Positions 33,234-45,364 of a DNA stretch of 64,000 bases are shown here, piece by piece. The position numbers were made by a program, and so were the translations under genes. The stretch is from Nigrospora sphaerica (lineage: Eukaryota; Ascomycota; Sordariomycetes; Amphisphaeriales; Apiosporaceae). The DNA lies in assembly GCA_018287875.1 (NCBI GenBank), contig JAGVVL010000001.1, forward strand, positions 1,550,001 through 1,614,000, read 5' to 3'. Within the stretch, counting starts at the first letter, position 1; each line of letters starts with the position of its first letter. The notes under the pieces are model-generated. The model worked only from the letters and a program-made list of their open reading frames with translations, searched no databases and had not been told where the DNA came from.

Positions 33234-35250
33234 TCAGGCAACAATATTGCCAAGCTGCATCAGCCGATCGCCAGCGCGGTGGTTGGCAGCCTCGTATGCC
33301 TTGGAGCCAGCGGGGAAAGTGCCGTTGGCGGCCCAAAGGTCGATGAGAGGCTGCATAGGTTCAAGCTCCTGTGGTTTGAGCATGTCGAGCGCGCAGGCAG
33401 TCAGAACGAAGTGGGAAAAGCAGCTGTTTAGCTGTTTCTCCAAGTTGAGGTGGTAGAAAGGATCGAGGTAGTGAGCCCAGTACAGGTGGGCATACACGCG
33501 GAACATCTGCCTGAAGATGGTCTGGCAGACCTCCATGAAGTTTTCGGGGAAACCGCTGCGTTTGCCAACCCACTCGCGCTCGCCGGGGTTGCTCAGCTGC
33601 GAGAGCGGTGTGTTTGTGATGGCGGGGTTGTAAGCAAATGACACACCGTTAGCATCCGTGGGGAAGATGTTGGTGTCGTCGATTTTGCCCGAAATCCAGC
33701 GCTGCATGAGCGTGATATACTCAAACGCGGGAAGCTCCACGGGCTCTCGCTCCTTGTTGAGCCAGGTGAAGGAGTGGTTGCTTGAGACATATCAGTTTCC
33801 ACATCCGACACTCAGAGGCACGCCTACTTACGCGCCAGCAGACATTCGAGGGCAGGTCTGGGCGTTGCAAATGGTACTGCCATCCTCCTCCTTCTCGTGG
33901 ATGACGCGCACAAAGTTCCACAGGTTGCGGTAATGCTCGACGACTGCGGCGCCGTCAGCAGACTTCCCAGCGGCGGCAGCTCAGGAGATGGGAAGACTGA
34001 CCTTGGTGGGCGATCCATTCGCCCTGGTCAACGGTTTTGGGTCGTGCGCTGAGCGTCATAAAGTTTCCTTTGACGATGTGCTTCGCGTAGTTGGGGTTGA
34101 GCCATAACGGCAGAGGTCGGGGCAGGTGGTAGGAGTTCAGGATGTCGTCGCCGCTGGCTCCGTTCGGGGGCGAGCTGCTGTCATCCATTCCCATAGCTAT
34201 GGACGGTGAGCTTGGAAGCGGAGGTATCTTGGGTGCTAGGTTGGAGGATGATGACTGGCTGCCTTGGGGATGGTTGGTGGGAGAGGCGGGATGATGACCG
34301 CTGCTGGTGGAGGGGCTCTTCTGACCTGGAGCCTTGGCCGATGTGCCCCTGAAGCGGGCGTTGCTGTAGGGGCAAAGTCAGTCTATGTCTCTTAGGGTTG
34401 ACACCTGCATGGCGTAGATGGAACGCAGCCACTGGCGACGCTTAGAAGGCGGCTGGACACCCGGCTTGCAGGATAGTTGGCCACTACCATGGAACGCTAA
34501 GGGGATTCCGCTGGATCATCCCCCGAGGCCCCCTTTTTGCCTCGTTGTCTGAGTGCCTTAATATCCAGCCCTTGTGGGGTTGTAGGCCCGATGTGCGGCG
34601 GCTTCTCCACGATGAGGACCCGGACCCAAGTTGATGGCCGCAGGCCGGGGATGATGCAGTGGAAGGCAGCCGAAGACGGCCGGTCAGGTACACGACACTC
34701 TTTCCCCCAACACCAGGTCCAGGGCAGCCGGACACAGCCCGTGGCTAGACTAGTTGGGAGGCCGTTGCGAGGCTGAAGTGTAATCCTAACGTTGGGGGGA
34801 AAGGGGAGAAGGGGGATGGTAGGAGTTGTACATCAGGAGCTCACGTGACAACGAATTTGGTATCGTGTCACCCCGGCCTCCCATGGGACGAACCCAAGCC
34901 CATGCTTGTGCGGTCTCGGTCGTCGTGATCCAATTGACATTGCCATCCCCGGCCGAGCACCAGTCGCCACGCGGATGGTGCAGGGTTGACTGGGTGTACG
35001 ATGCCTCACTTGACGCATGTTCGCCGCGAAACCCCCACTACGCATCGGAAGCATTGGGGCTGCATGGATGAATGAATATAAGGAGGGCAGCAGGTGGTCC
35101 AGGTGTATGCTTTAGATACCCGGGTAGGCAGCCAGCCGGCGCATGAAAACCAAAGGTACAAACACAAAAACGAAAAAGACGTTCCAATATGCGACGTCGG
35201 AAAACAGATGAAATAGGCGCTACTTACATGCCAGAGAAAAGATTCGACAT
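33234..35250 (-). CDS. mob2: MOB2-type NDR kinase activator
   Basis: Exons are 35228-35250, 34002-34363, 33832-33943 and 33234-33780 (347 residues). MSNLFSGI|NARFRGTSAK is the start. A disordered Ser/Pro segment (about 15-75) precedes the Mob1/phocein domain. Zinc ligands appear in ICNAQTCPRMS (two Cys) and VYAHLYWAHYLD (two His). WLNKEREPVELPAFEYITLM and the insert before SGFPENF are typical of the MOB2 rather than MOB1 class. MOB2 binds the N-terminal region of NDR kinases (COT1/Orb6) and is needed for hyphal tip growth and morphogenesis. Introns carry GTAAGT or GTCAGT donors, and phases agree throughout. Intron 1 is 864 bp and the first exon only 23 bp. The first exon assignment relies on the MSNLFSG start and phase 2 joining to CAACGCC. 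Confidence 0.9.
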
Positions 35251-36278
35251 GGTGCCTTGAGAAACCAGAGCCGGTGCTGGCAAGCGGGCGAGTCACGGGT
35301 GGGAACGGGGCAGCGGGAGCCGCAGCGAGGGGTAGAAGGTCGTCGGAGCGAGGCCCGTATAGTTGGAACTAAACAGGCGAGCCGGGTGGGATGGGCCACG
35401 AGGGTAGAAGCCTGGATGGCGAGAAAAGAGACGACGACAATGTTTGGGAGTGGAAAGATGAGGTCAGGTGAAAGCCTGATATCCAGTCTGGTCTGGTCAA
35501 GCCCAAGCAAGGAAGGCCAGCAGGCAAAGGAGGGATGGAAGGTATCGAAAGGAGGTGCAAGGGACGCGCTAGTCTAGGCTGAGACAAGCGATGGTGCACG
35601 GGCCGCTAATGGCCCCCGGGCTTGGTGTCAAGGCGACGTCGACTCAGTTTCCACAAGAGCAGCGCTGGAGGGTACACATGCACAGTACTCGGTACCTTCC
35701 ACCATTGGGTGGGCTCGCAACTGGCGGCTGACGCATTGGCGATGGCTGGCCAGACTGTGCCTATGTACCCTACATGTCAGCAGGACGAGATATCGACCTT
35801 CCTTGTTACTGAGAGGCACCAGTACATACCCAGCGACACCATTGAACAGCAACCCACCGCCCAAGTATATGTAGAATTTCTTCCAAGTAAGGTTCCTACT
35901 GTTGAACCTAGATGTACTGCTGTTTGTTGCAATGGATCTCGAACTCACACCTACGGTAACCCACTCCCTGTAACCAGTGGATGTCCAGGGTGCATGGATC
36001 CATCTTCTACCCATCCACTCACCAACAGCCAGCAGCAGCCCTGTCGTTAGCCTTGTCCAGCTTAAGCTGGCCGTCAGAAACAATCAGGCAAGGCCTACAC
36101 GCAAAACGCGCCCACGTGTAGAGGTTCAACCACCCGCGCGCGTGCCCTTCCCGCCTCTACCCGGAGAGAGAAGAAAAATAAGGTCAAAGATCTCGGTCCA
36201 CCATTCTCTTCAGCGACCTACCTAGCATCTGCACCCATTCGATCAATCAAGACGGGAAGCCGTCCGCATCCACCCACC
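35251..36278. other. Divergent promoter between mob2 and leo1
   Basis: 1.03 kb between divergent genes, with no credible gene and no notable repeats. The leo1-proximal 120 bases are C-rich (TTCCCGCCTCTACCCGGAG at about 36149), as in many leaders here. Confidence 0.5.
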
Positions 36279-37587
36279 ATGTCCGACTCGGAAGACCCCA
36301 TCGACCTCCCCGATGACGCGGGTGACGACCTCTTTGGCGATGGCGACCTTGACGACATTCCCTCGGACAACGAGAATGGCAACGTTCTCAGCGAAAAGGA
36401 CCTGGCATCCGACCAGGAAGGCGGAGAGCAGCAAGGATACGATGGCGGAGACATGGACATGGACCAGCAGGAGGTGAAGGAGAAGCTCGTTTTGAACACA
36501 CAGATGTACCGACATCGCACGCCCAAGAGCGAAGATGGAGTGGTAGGCTTCGCGCTCCATCTCAACGTGCTCCAGCTCGTCCTGCTGACTCTTCCGACAG
36601 CTCCGCTCTCTCCGGGTGCCTGGCTTTCTCAAGTTTGCCGCCGAGGAATACCACCCCGACACCTTCCAGCCAACCGAATGGGACATGGAAAACATCAACA
36701 GCGATAACCAGAAATCCGTAGTACGGTACCAGACCGATCCCGCCACGGGCAAGCTGAAGAGCAATGCGGTTGTTTATCGATGGAGCGATGGCTCCGTCAC
36801 GCTGGGCGTCGGCCCCGACCACTACGAAATCCAGAAAAAGCCAATGGTCCCTCCCGCAGACAAACCGTACCAGGAGCGCCAGGACTCGCATTATTACGGC
36901 GCGTCGGCATTGCTGGCCAGCAACCTCATCATGGTGGTTGGACACGTAGCGGAGCAGTACACTGTTCTTCCTAACAGGAACATGCAGGACGACGCTCTGG
37001 CCGTGTTCGCGAGCCGCATGGCGGCGGCGGCCCGCGGAAAGGCCCGAGGGGCTGACAACATATTCACGGCCACCAAGGATCCCGAGCTGCAGCGCAAGGA
37101 AGCCGAGTTGGCCGAGAAGGAGCGGATGAAGGCACAACGCAGGCGAGAAAACGCCGCTGCCCGGCTCGACGTACGCCCAGGCTACCGGAGTGGAGGCCTC
37201 TCAATTGGCGATCTCGAGGGCGGGCGGCGGGCGGCGGGTGGACGAAAGCGAGGACAGCCTGGGTCCTCTCGAAACAAGAGGCGGAAGCCCGAGTACGACT
37301 CGGATGACAGCGCCCCAGCAGGACACCGTCGTCACGACGAGTACGAAGAAGATGGGTTCATTGTTGGCAGCGACGAGGAGGGTGAAAGCGAAGTTGCCGA
37401 CGACGACGAAGAGGATATTCTGGACGACGAGGAGGAGGAGGATGAGAAGCCTCGGCGAAAGCGACAGAGAACGACGGAGGTGGACGACGAGGATGCAGAC
37501 GCCGACGCCGATCTGGATGTCGATGAGCCAGCCGAGCCCTCCAGGGCCCGCCGGCGCAATATCGTGGATGATGAGGACAGCGAATAG
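36279..37587 (+). CDS. leo1: Paf1 complex subunit Leo1
   Basis: Exons 36279-36542 and 36601-37587 (416 residues), with a 58 bp intron (GTAGGC, CTGAC branch site, CCGACAG, phase 0). Residues 1-70 are acidic (MSDSEDPIDLPDDAGDDLFG). The Leo1 core (about 75-250) contains LRSLRVPGFLKFAAEEYHPD, SNAVVYRWSDGSVTLGVG and HYYGASALLASNLIMVVGHV. A Lys/Arg/Glu helical region (TKDPELQRKEAELAEKERMK) and a long acidic/basic tail ending NIVDDEDSE complete it. Leo1 is part of Paf1C, which travels with RNA polymerase II and supports H2B ubiquitination and H3K4/K36 methylation; in fission yeast it also limits heterochromatin spreading. Length and domain order are normal. Confidence 0.95.
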
Positions 37588-38830
37588 ACGATAAAAAGAA
37601 GGGGTTGTTTGTATACTACGAACACTGGCTACTGCCAAGAAGCAAGTGCGCCTGGGGAGACATCATCGGCCGAGTTCCGCCGGTGGGCTACCCAAACTCA
37701 TGGCCGGCTCGGATCCGGAGTGCACACGCTTAGCTACCTCTTGAGCAGCCTCCTTGGCTTTCACAGGATAATACCTACAACGATACCTTGGGCGCATTGC
37801 CGCAATATGAGCCGTGGTGCCTGGGAAGTATTGGCAGCGAAGCGGCAGGGATGGAGCAAGTTATTAGCCGCACCTGCAGCTATGGGAGATGAACGACTCG
37901 ATGGACCCGTCCATGAGCCAGAGAATCTACCGAAGGTGGGGATGAATATCTCAGTCCGGCCGTGCAGGCGGCTACCAGGTACTTCCCCAAGTGCTTACTA
38001 CCGGAAGTACATACCAGGTTCAGTCTGTTTAGATGGCATGCAATTAGCTGCGTGTACTTGCACACGGTCGTGTATACTGCGTTCAACACTTGGAGGGGCC
38101 GCTTACAGATGCATCAAGATGCTAAAATCGTGAATCTGCAGGCCGCAGCCGGGGCGCGGGTACATGGGTGACATAAGCAAGCAGCGTCATCGCGTGCCCC
38201 TTCCGTTCACATGCAAAAACGCATGCCCAACCCAAACCAACCGTCTCTCTTGGTCGGTCCGGCTCGCCCTCACCACCCCCGTTGCAGAGGCCCGTCCGCG
38301 AACTTCGCATGGAATTCACCGGATTACTTTAGGTGTTATTACTTGCTCCCTGTACGAGGGCGGGGGTAAATAAAGCATCCAGGAAAGCTCACGCGCGCGC
38401 GCGTTCTCTCTCTTTATTTCTATCCCCCCCCTCTCTTCTGCTCCGAGACATTGGACGGCCCTCCGGTATCTTGTGATGGCTGGTGGAACCACGACCTGGT
38501 GATCAGCCTCGCAGCTCTCCCTCGTCTCGGCCCGTTCCTGACCTACATATTTCCACGCTCCCTGCCTCTTTGCCCCGTCTCGCCATCGCTTTTCACACCA
38601 GTACCAGCATTGACCCCCAAGGCAAGCACATGCCAGCTCGGTCCTAGGTGTCCGCCTGCATCTTGCCCTCTCTCAGGGACCACCCCCTGTCGTTTCCAGA
38701 GCCAGCCAATCTGCTGACTGAGATTCCCGTCCGATGTATCATGGCGCTGGTGGCCAACTTGCTCTTCTCCCACTGTTAGCCCAGCCCCGCCACTGCATCT
38801 CCGGGTATCGCCAGGCCCGGCGCCGCAGCC
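37588..38830. other. Spacer between leo1 and the patatin-like gene
   Basis: 1.24 kb holding the leo1 3' UTR and the promoter of the next gene. A CG/CT simple tract (CACGCGCGCGCGCGTTCTCT) is at about 38391-38410. No gene was recognised. Confidence 0.5.
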
Positions 38831-40827
38831 ATGATGGGCACGTCGCTTTTCGGGATTGCGTGGGCCGTGTGCGCGCTGCTGCTGGAGGTGGTGCTGTTCT
38901 GGTTCAAGGTACGCGCGCGCGCTTGCGCGCCCCTATATACCCCTTCTGTCCGGGACCTGCTTGCTGACGCGAATCGGCCCTGGGCACAGAAACTTGGCGG
39001 CTGGTGGCGAGCCAGGAGCCCTGTCGACGAATGGCTGGACGACCTGCGGAACGCCCTGGATTTCGAGCAGTGGGAGCTGGCGGCGCTGCAGCTAGACAAC
39101 ATTAAGGAACTGAACCTCTGGTGACTGGCCTCGTCCTCCTCCCGCCCCCTCCGGGCCTGCGGCAGCGCAGCTACAGACTAACTAACGCCGACGAGCACAG
39201 GCGCAACGATCCGTCGTCGCGCTCCTACGACTGGTCGCTCATCAACCAACGCCTCGACTCCATCATCGCGGCCCGCGAAGACAACGATGTCCAGGCCCTT
39301 CTCGATCTCGTCCGATCCGGCCTCGTGCGCAACCTGGGCAACATCACCCACCCGCGGCTTTTCAACCGCTCCTTCGCCGGCACCAAGTACCTGATTGAGG
39401 AGTACATTGCCCAGATGTCGGGCGCCGTCGAGGACATCTACCGCAACCCGGCCTTCGGCCTGTCCAACCAGGACAAGCTCAACTTTCTGCATGACACCCG
39501 ACAGGCTTTCGGGCGGAGCACCTTGGTCCTCCAGGGTGGTGCCATCTTTGGCCTCTGTCACCTCGGAGTCGTGAAGGCCTTATTCCTGCGCGGACTGCTG
39601 CCGCGCATCATCACCGGCACGGCCACGGGCGCGCTGATCGCGAGCCTGGTGGCCATTCACACCGAGGACGAGCTGCCTGATGTTCTCAAGGGCGAGGGCA
39701 TCAACCTATCGGCCTTCCGGGTTCACGCCCAACACGGCCCCCAGGCAAGCAAACAGGCCGAAGGCTATGGTGCGAGTCTGGGAACCCTCGTACGCCGTGT
39801 GAGACGATTCATGACCGAAGGGTACTTCCTCGATGTCAAAGTACTCGAGGACTGCGTCAAGGACAACGTCGGCGACCTGACCTTCGAAGAAGCCTACAAC
39901 CGCAGCAAGCGCGTGCTGAACATCACGGTCGCCACCGAGGGGCAGGGCGGGGTGCCAACGGTGCTGAACTATATAACAGCGCCCAATGTGGTCAGTCTCG
40001 CGCCCTGCTGTTCCCTCCCAGCCGGCAGTGCCTGGGCCCTAGGAGACTAACGTGCTTCCTTGCAGCTCATTTGGACTGCCGCCATAGCGTCCAACGCTTC
40101 GACGCCTTCGCTTTACGGCAGTAGGGTCACCACGGTCCTGGCCAAGGACGTCAATGGCAATATAGTACCATGGGCCCCGGCCGATACCTTCCGCCACTGG
40201 ACACACGCATCCCACAAGGATCACAAATCGCCCCTCGCGCGGATCGCCCAGCTTTTTAACGTGAACCACTTCATTGTCTCGCAAGCGCGCCCCTATCTAA
40301 TCCCGTTTCTCGAATCCGACATGCACGGGCCCTCGCTATTCACGGCCCGCCACAAGAGGGCTCAGATCACAGGCAACATCATCCGCATGGTCGGTCTTGA
40401 GATCCGGCATCGCCTTCATCAGCTGGATACCCTGAGGGTTCTACCTGCCAGCATACGTCGCTTTTTGGTGGACGAAGAGGTGCCGGGGGCCAGCATGACG
40501 CTCGTGCCCAAAGTGACTTTTAGTGACTTCTTCCGTCTCCTGGAGACGCCAACACGTGAGACGCTCGACCATTGGATCCTCCGGGGCGAGCGCAGCGTAT
40601 GGCCGGCTGTTTGCGCCCTCAAAATCCGCTGCACACTCGAGTTCGAGATCGAGAGGGCATATCAAGGCTCGCGCACCACCAAGGCCGGCGGCTTGCGCCG
40701 CAAGGCCAGCACCACTGCAGCAAGCGGACTGTTGAACCCCAACCCCGTTATCGCATCGGAAATGTCGCAGTCGCAGCAGCCCAGAGAGCGGCGTCGCAAC
40801 ACAGCTGTCGTGAGCACCGGCGGCTAG
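38831..40827 (+). CDS. Patatin-like protein, probable catalytically dead member
   Basis: Exons are 38831-38908, 38990-39120, 39201-39990 and 40066-40827 (586 residues). An N-terminal hydrophobic segment (about 5-24) suggests membrane or lipid-droplet attachment. The layout (SYDWSLINQRL, NLGNITHPRLFNRSFAGTK, IEEYIAQM, LQGGAIFGLCHLGVVKAL, APNVLIWTAAIASNA, LFNVNHFIVSQARPYL) is that of the TGL3/4/5-SDP1 patatin lipases, which act on triacylglycerol or lysophospholipid. The GxSxG nucleophile motif reads GTATG, with Ala at residue 211. The region that normally carries the catalytic Asp-Gly (before LARIAQLFNVNHF) reads THASHKDHKSP without that pair. The oxyanion GGA is intact. Both catalytic residues therefore appear lost while the fold is well kept. 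Introns 2 and 3 have CTAAC-type branch sites; intron 1 (81 bp) is in frame without a stop. Confidence 0.88.
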
Positions 40828-43800
40828 GGGTTAGGCTGGACAGTGCGTCAGATAGGAAGACGAGGGCCGGAAACGTGGCCTGTCGAGGACGTGGGATCGA
40901 TTGATGAGACGGAAAGCCAGACCGAGTCTTGCCAAAATTTAATAGCTTGGCATTTGGGACTGCCTCGTTGGGATGTCCTTCTCGTAACAGGGCAACAGCC
41001 TTATCGGGACTCCTTGCTGGCCGGCACACAACATGCTGAACAAAAGCCCAGGGAGGCCCAAGATGGAGAAGACATCGACAAGCTAAACAAGTCGATAGAG
41101 TACTCAGAAAGCCACCCATGCACCAACAAGCACGCCAGGGCGTGAGGCGACGTGCCTACCGGACCGCTTGGTATGACCTTTTTTACCATGGGGGAGCCCG
41201 CTGGTAACACAAATGAAGCCGGAATGGTTGGCCACAGATCACCAGGGGGCCTTCAAGAAATCGTGGGATGGAGTGGCAGGCAAGCAGCCTTCGAGTAGCA
41301 TAAGAACATAATAGAAGGAGACGGGGGTGGACGAGTAGAAAACTGGCATTTGGCGCAGCCGAGCCGAAAGTCTGCACGAATTTTCGATAGGGGCAGAAGA
41401 AACGCGTGGGAGTTGCTTAAACAGATCAAAACGCATTTGGGCCGACCATAAGTTTGCTTCTACCGGTTGATACTCGCAACCTCGGCGGTGGGAAACTGTC
41501 TCAAAACGCAGTGATCGAGCAGCCCAATGCTCGAGCTGCCCACTACTGCTTCGATAACATGGCGTGGCGTTCTTCCCTGGTAGACAGATTTGTTGCGTGC
41601 CAGTTACACCGTCATTCCCCACAGCGACGGAACCGTTACCCATAAGTGGTCGCCCCCAACAGGGAGTCGGGGGGGTAAAAAGGGTTCCTCGGCAGAGACG
41701 GTGATAAGGAGAGACCAAGGCAGGCAGGGACGCGGCCAGAGAGCCATGGAGGCGGGACGGCACAGCACACGCATCGCCCTGCCGCAGGGTCGCTTTCGTA
41801 AGGGCCTCTCTGTGAAAGGCCCCCCCTGGACGCACGGCAGACGTGCCTCTTTGTAGACAAGACAATCAGGCACAGCGACCCCGCGATTTGGCTGACCAGG
41901 TCGACCTAGGCCTCGCAACTGGCCCACCCCGCGCCAGGAAGGTAAGGATGTAAACGCGATGTCTCGGTCGGCGCGGTTCGCGCACCCGCGCCTGCGTGCG
42001 TGCGTGGGAGAGCAATGAGAATCCATTGGTCAAAGGCGCACGCGCGGCGGACACGGCGACCTCGCTGCTACGCGCATCGGCGAGGGCCGACGGCGCACAC
42101 CGGGAGACGAGGCTTCAGCTGCTTCTTGGCTTCTGGGGGCATGGTTGCTGCTACCCTGGCAGATGGACACAATGGACTTGGCCAACGGGACGGATGAGCC
42201 AACGCGGAATGGATAAGAGAGGCATTTGGGGAGGGGGTGGCATGATTGCCTCCGGCCACAGGTATGGGGAGCGGTAATCCATCCTATTCGGCAACCTGAG
42301 CTGGGGGGGTTGTGAGCCAAGCAGCAGGGGAGCGGCGGGAAAAGGTGAAAGTGTGACATCGTGGTAGGCTCCGACAAATCGTCTCAGCCCGGGGAACGCT
42401 TCCGCGGCCGTCGGCGCGAGTCAAAGCTTTGGGAGGGGGGGAGGGAAGTGTAAGAATGCCATAGTCCCTAGCTGCCCATCGGTCCATGTCTTGAAGCCCG
42501 CGCGCTGGGTTGAATGGATTTAGATCAGGGCGTGACAGAGACACGGCCATTCAGTCGTCGTCCACCGGCTTCCGCTGTCATGATCTGATCGCCGGTTCGG
42601 GCGTGTCGTACGAGCGGTGCGCAAAGTAAGGCCGTCATGCCCGAGCCGCGGCTGGGGGTGTCGTCACCTCTCCCATGGGGCGACTGACCTGGAGATGGAA
42701 GCACCGCAGGGCTAGGAAGTACGCCGTATGCCAAGCTGCCCTTGATGCCGCAGGTTTGCTTACAACGTACGCGCCCTGGCGGTGGAGAGACACGGGCGGC
42801 CTTCTGGAACCCTTCTAGCGTCCAGATCGACAGTCCGGACGAGGGCCCCTTGCCGAGCACGCCACTGATTGTTCCATGCCGGGTCCCTTCTGCATCAGAT
42901 TGCATCATACTGGACTCCACCGGTGTTCATCTGATCTAGTTGTATGGATTTTCATCCGATACTACCAGACGAGGCAACAACCGGCGGTCCTCCACCACAC
43001 ACGAAGCCCCAACGCGCATATTAGCCTGTGAAAACAGCGCAGAGCCTCAGTGATGGATCAGGCGCCCGCGCAACGGCATAGCGGTCTGCCGCCGGTCATC
43101 TGGACGACGGATTGCCCAATGAAACGCGCACATGGCGTGACATTGGCCATGTCGACCATCTGTAACACGCGGCATGCCTGACCACAGTCCTGCAAGCCAG
43201 CTCGCGAAATACGAAGCGGACACGGCCCAGGGGTTACACCGGCACGCCAGTGGCTCCGGGTCTTGAGTCCCCGGCTGTTGCCGCACAGCCGCGCCAGGCA
43301 CGAGGCCGGGATAAAGTCACTTGCAACCTCTAGGAGTCATGGAGCGGAAACTGGTGGGGTTGTAAGTCGGTCACCGCTTTGGGACCGGTCAAACTGCAGC
43401 CCAACGTTGGTTTCCAGCCGGAAGAGAGGCAACCCAGGCCGCGACGCCCGGCCGATAGGGCCATGACGCGGTGACGATAGCGACGCGCCCGTGACCGCTG
43501 CGTAACCCAACTTGGCAGTCGGCCAGGTCGAAGCATTGGATCCGCCAGGCGCAATCATCATGGGAAAGTCTGGAGTTGATCATGAGTGTCGGTGCTCCGC
43601 CTTCGGAGAGTGCCGCGGCAAAGCTGTATGATAAGACCCATCAAATGAGGGTAATGAGATAGCGCAGCGCAAACCCCTGAAGCATCAACACCACCAAGGC
43701 CGGGCGAAAGTGTGCTTGGCCACGCCGGCATCGGCAACGTCATGAACAGCTGGATCTGGCTGTTGCCTTTCCACTTGGCTTCACGTCGCTCGTCTTCTCG

Positions 43801-44731
43801 ACCAGCCCGGCTAATGACACACCGATTGGCGATTTCGCTGTGGCGAAGAAGGTGATCCCGCACTTTGTCCCGGGCCCCCACGCAGCTCTTCATCCTGCCA
43901 TGTCGCTCCTGCCGGTGTGGGCAGTGCCACAATCGGTCTTGAATTCAACTGCGTATGTAGGTGTAAGCCTGGCGTGGCCGCTGGAACGACCCCTGGACGC
44001 CAAGCGAGCTTTTGCCTACTGACGAGCTGTCACTTGACCCGGTCTGGTGAACAAGTTCCTGGCGACTACCGGGCGCCCGGCAAGGGGAGAAAATCACGCA
44101 GCGTCGTCTCAAAGAACGAGTGCAGGGCGAGGAGGGCGAGCAACGGCGGAATGCTGATGAGCTTCCCCGCCCACCCCCAGATTGGAGTCTGACAGGGGGC
44201 CGACCTCATTCCCTCCAACACCCAAGGCCAAGGTCTGGTTGGCGCGTAGGTAATCAGGCCCTGGGAGCCATACACGTGTGTCGGGTGATGTTTGGGAGGG
44301 TGCCAGCAGTCCTGAACCGTACCCAGGAAGGGCGAAGTGCACTGTTCTGCGAATAAGTGACAGCTGAGCTTTTTTTTTTTTTTTTTTTTGCCCGTCCGAC
44401 GCCTGCCCAAAATCCCGACCGACACAAATAACACATCGCCCCCCTTCCTTTTCCTCTTTCATGCTCGTCAATACAGCTGTCAAGTCTGTAAGCGTCTCGG
44501 TTTCTCAGCTTCCACTAGCACCTTGAATCTACAAGCAAGAAGAAGTGAGAAGAGGGGAGCGAATACAGCCAACCTGCAGCCAAGCCCAAGTGCCTGTGTC
44601 ACAGCTGCTCCAGTCCAATATTGTCGCAGGGAGCCCGCTGCAGAATCTTCCGACCCCTTGCATCTTTGCCGCCACTCGGAGGTTGTGGCCACTTCCCGAT
44701 CTGCACTTGGTGGTCGTGTCGAGCCGTCGCC
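40828..44731. other. 3.9 kb spacer, no convincing gene
   Basis: It lies between the patatin-like gene and the unknown gene at 44732. Frames of up to about 200 codons exist on both strands but lack third-position bias, splice partners or known motifs. A 20-T tract lies at 44370-44389. The last 350 bp are probably the leader of the downstream gene. Confidence 0.55.
44370..44389 (+). repeat. Homopolymer tract of 20 T
   Basis: Twenty T in a row, following CAGCTGAGC. It lies about 340 bp upstream of the unknown gene at 44732. It could be a poly(dA:dT) nucleosome-excluding promoter element or, on the other strand, a poly(A) remnant; no retroelement body adjoins it. Confidence 0.85.
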
Positions 44732-45364
44732 ATGTCCCCTTCCGTGTCGCCGTCTGTTGTCCGTCCCGTGGCAGTCACGAAGTCCGGCCCCGCATCCTCG
44801 CCGTATTCCCGGGAGCGGCCGCCCAATCTGAATAACGCCAACTTCTCCTCGTCCCAGGCCTGCGGCTCCGCACTCGGGCCCGGGGAAACACCAGGCAGCT
44901 CTGGGGAAGACTCGGGGTCTGCATCCACCGCGGAGGGCAGCAACACAGGGGGCGGCCGGGTCTCTTCCGGGATCGTCAACCTCCGCCCGTACATAAGAGC
45001 CATCGCCGAGTTGGGCGTCGATAGTTTTGCCATGCCGCGGTTGACCACCGAGTCGTTGATGGCACACAACCATCGAAATGCCCACCGGGGCCACGCCGAC
45101 GGCGTAGATGCCTGGCGCCGCGAGGGCCACCCCTTCCCCGTCGCCAACGTCGAAGCCGCCATTCCTGCTGCTAGCGACAGCATGAGAGCCGCCCGACACC
45201 CCAGAAGCTACGCAACCGATCTGACGATCCAAAGCACCTTCCCCTCCATGGCGGTACGCGACACGGACCATGATATCAATGGAGCCGGCACTCGTTTTGA
45301 TGACGAGGTGATTGCCCCATCGTTCTACGGTGATGGCCTGGGAGATTTTGACATCATCTCGTAA
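44732..45364 (+). CDS. Uncharacterised protein, 210 residues
   Basis: The ATG at 44732 (MSPSVSPSVVRPVAV) opens 210 codons with strong C/G third positions, as in the confirmed genes. Residues 1-80 are Ser/Gly/Pro-rich and disordered. The remainder has a more conserved look: VNLRPYIRAIAELGVDSFAM, MAHNHRNAHRGHADGVDAW, and an acidic C-terminus DDEVIAPSF then YGDGLGDFDIIS. There is no signal peptide or membrane segment. I do not recognise the family. The opposite strand is also open for 371 codons across this region, but that reading gives Gly/Arg/Ala-rich low-complexity sequence expected from the antisense of GC-biased codons. The upstream sequence stays open to about 44621, so an earlier exon is not excluded. 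Confidence 0.6.
   Translation: MSPSVSPSVVRPVAVTKSGPASSPYSRERPPNLNNANFSSSQACGSALGPGETPGSSGEDSGSASTAEGSNTGGGRVSSGIVNLRPYIRAIAELGVDSFAMPRLTTESLMAHNHRNAHRGHADGVDAWRREGHPFPVANVEAAIPAASDSMRAARHPRSYATDLTIQSTFPSMAVRDTDHDINGAGTRFDDEVIAPSFYGDGLGDFDIIS

Noticed and set aside
36279..40827. A functional gene cluster linking leo1, the patatin-like gene and neighbours
   Set aside because: The genes belong to unrelated housekeeping pathways, have separate promoters, and show no biosynthetic backbone gene or shared motif.
41239..41865. 208-codon minus-strand frame in the 3.9 kb spacer
   Set aside because: No coding bias or motif and no splice partners; a chance frame is the simplest explanation.
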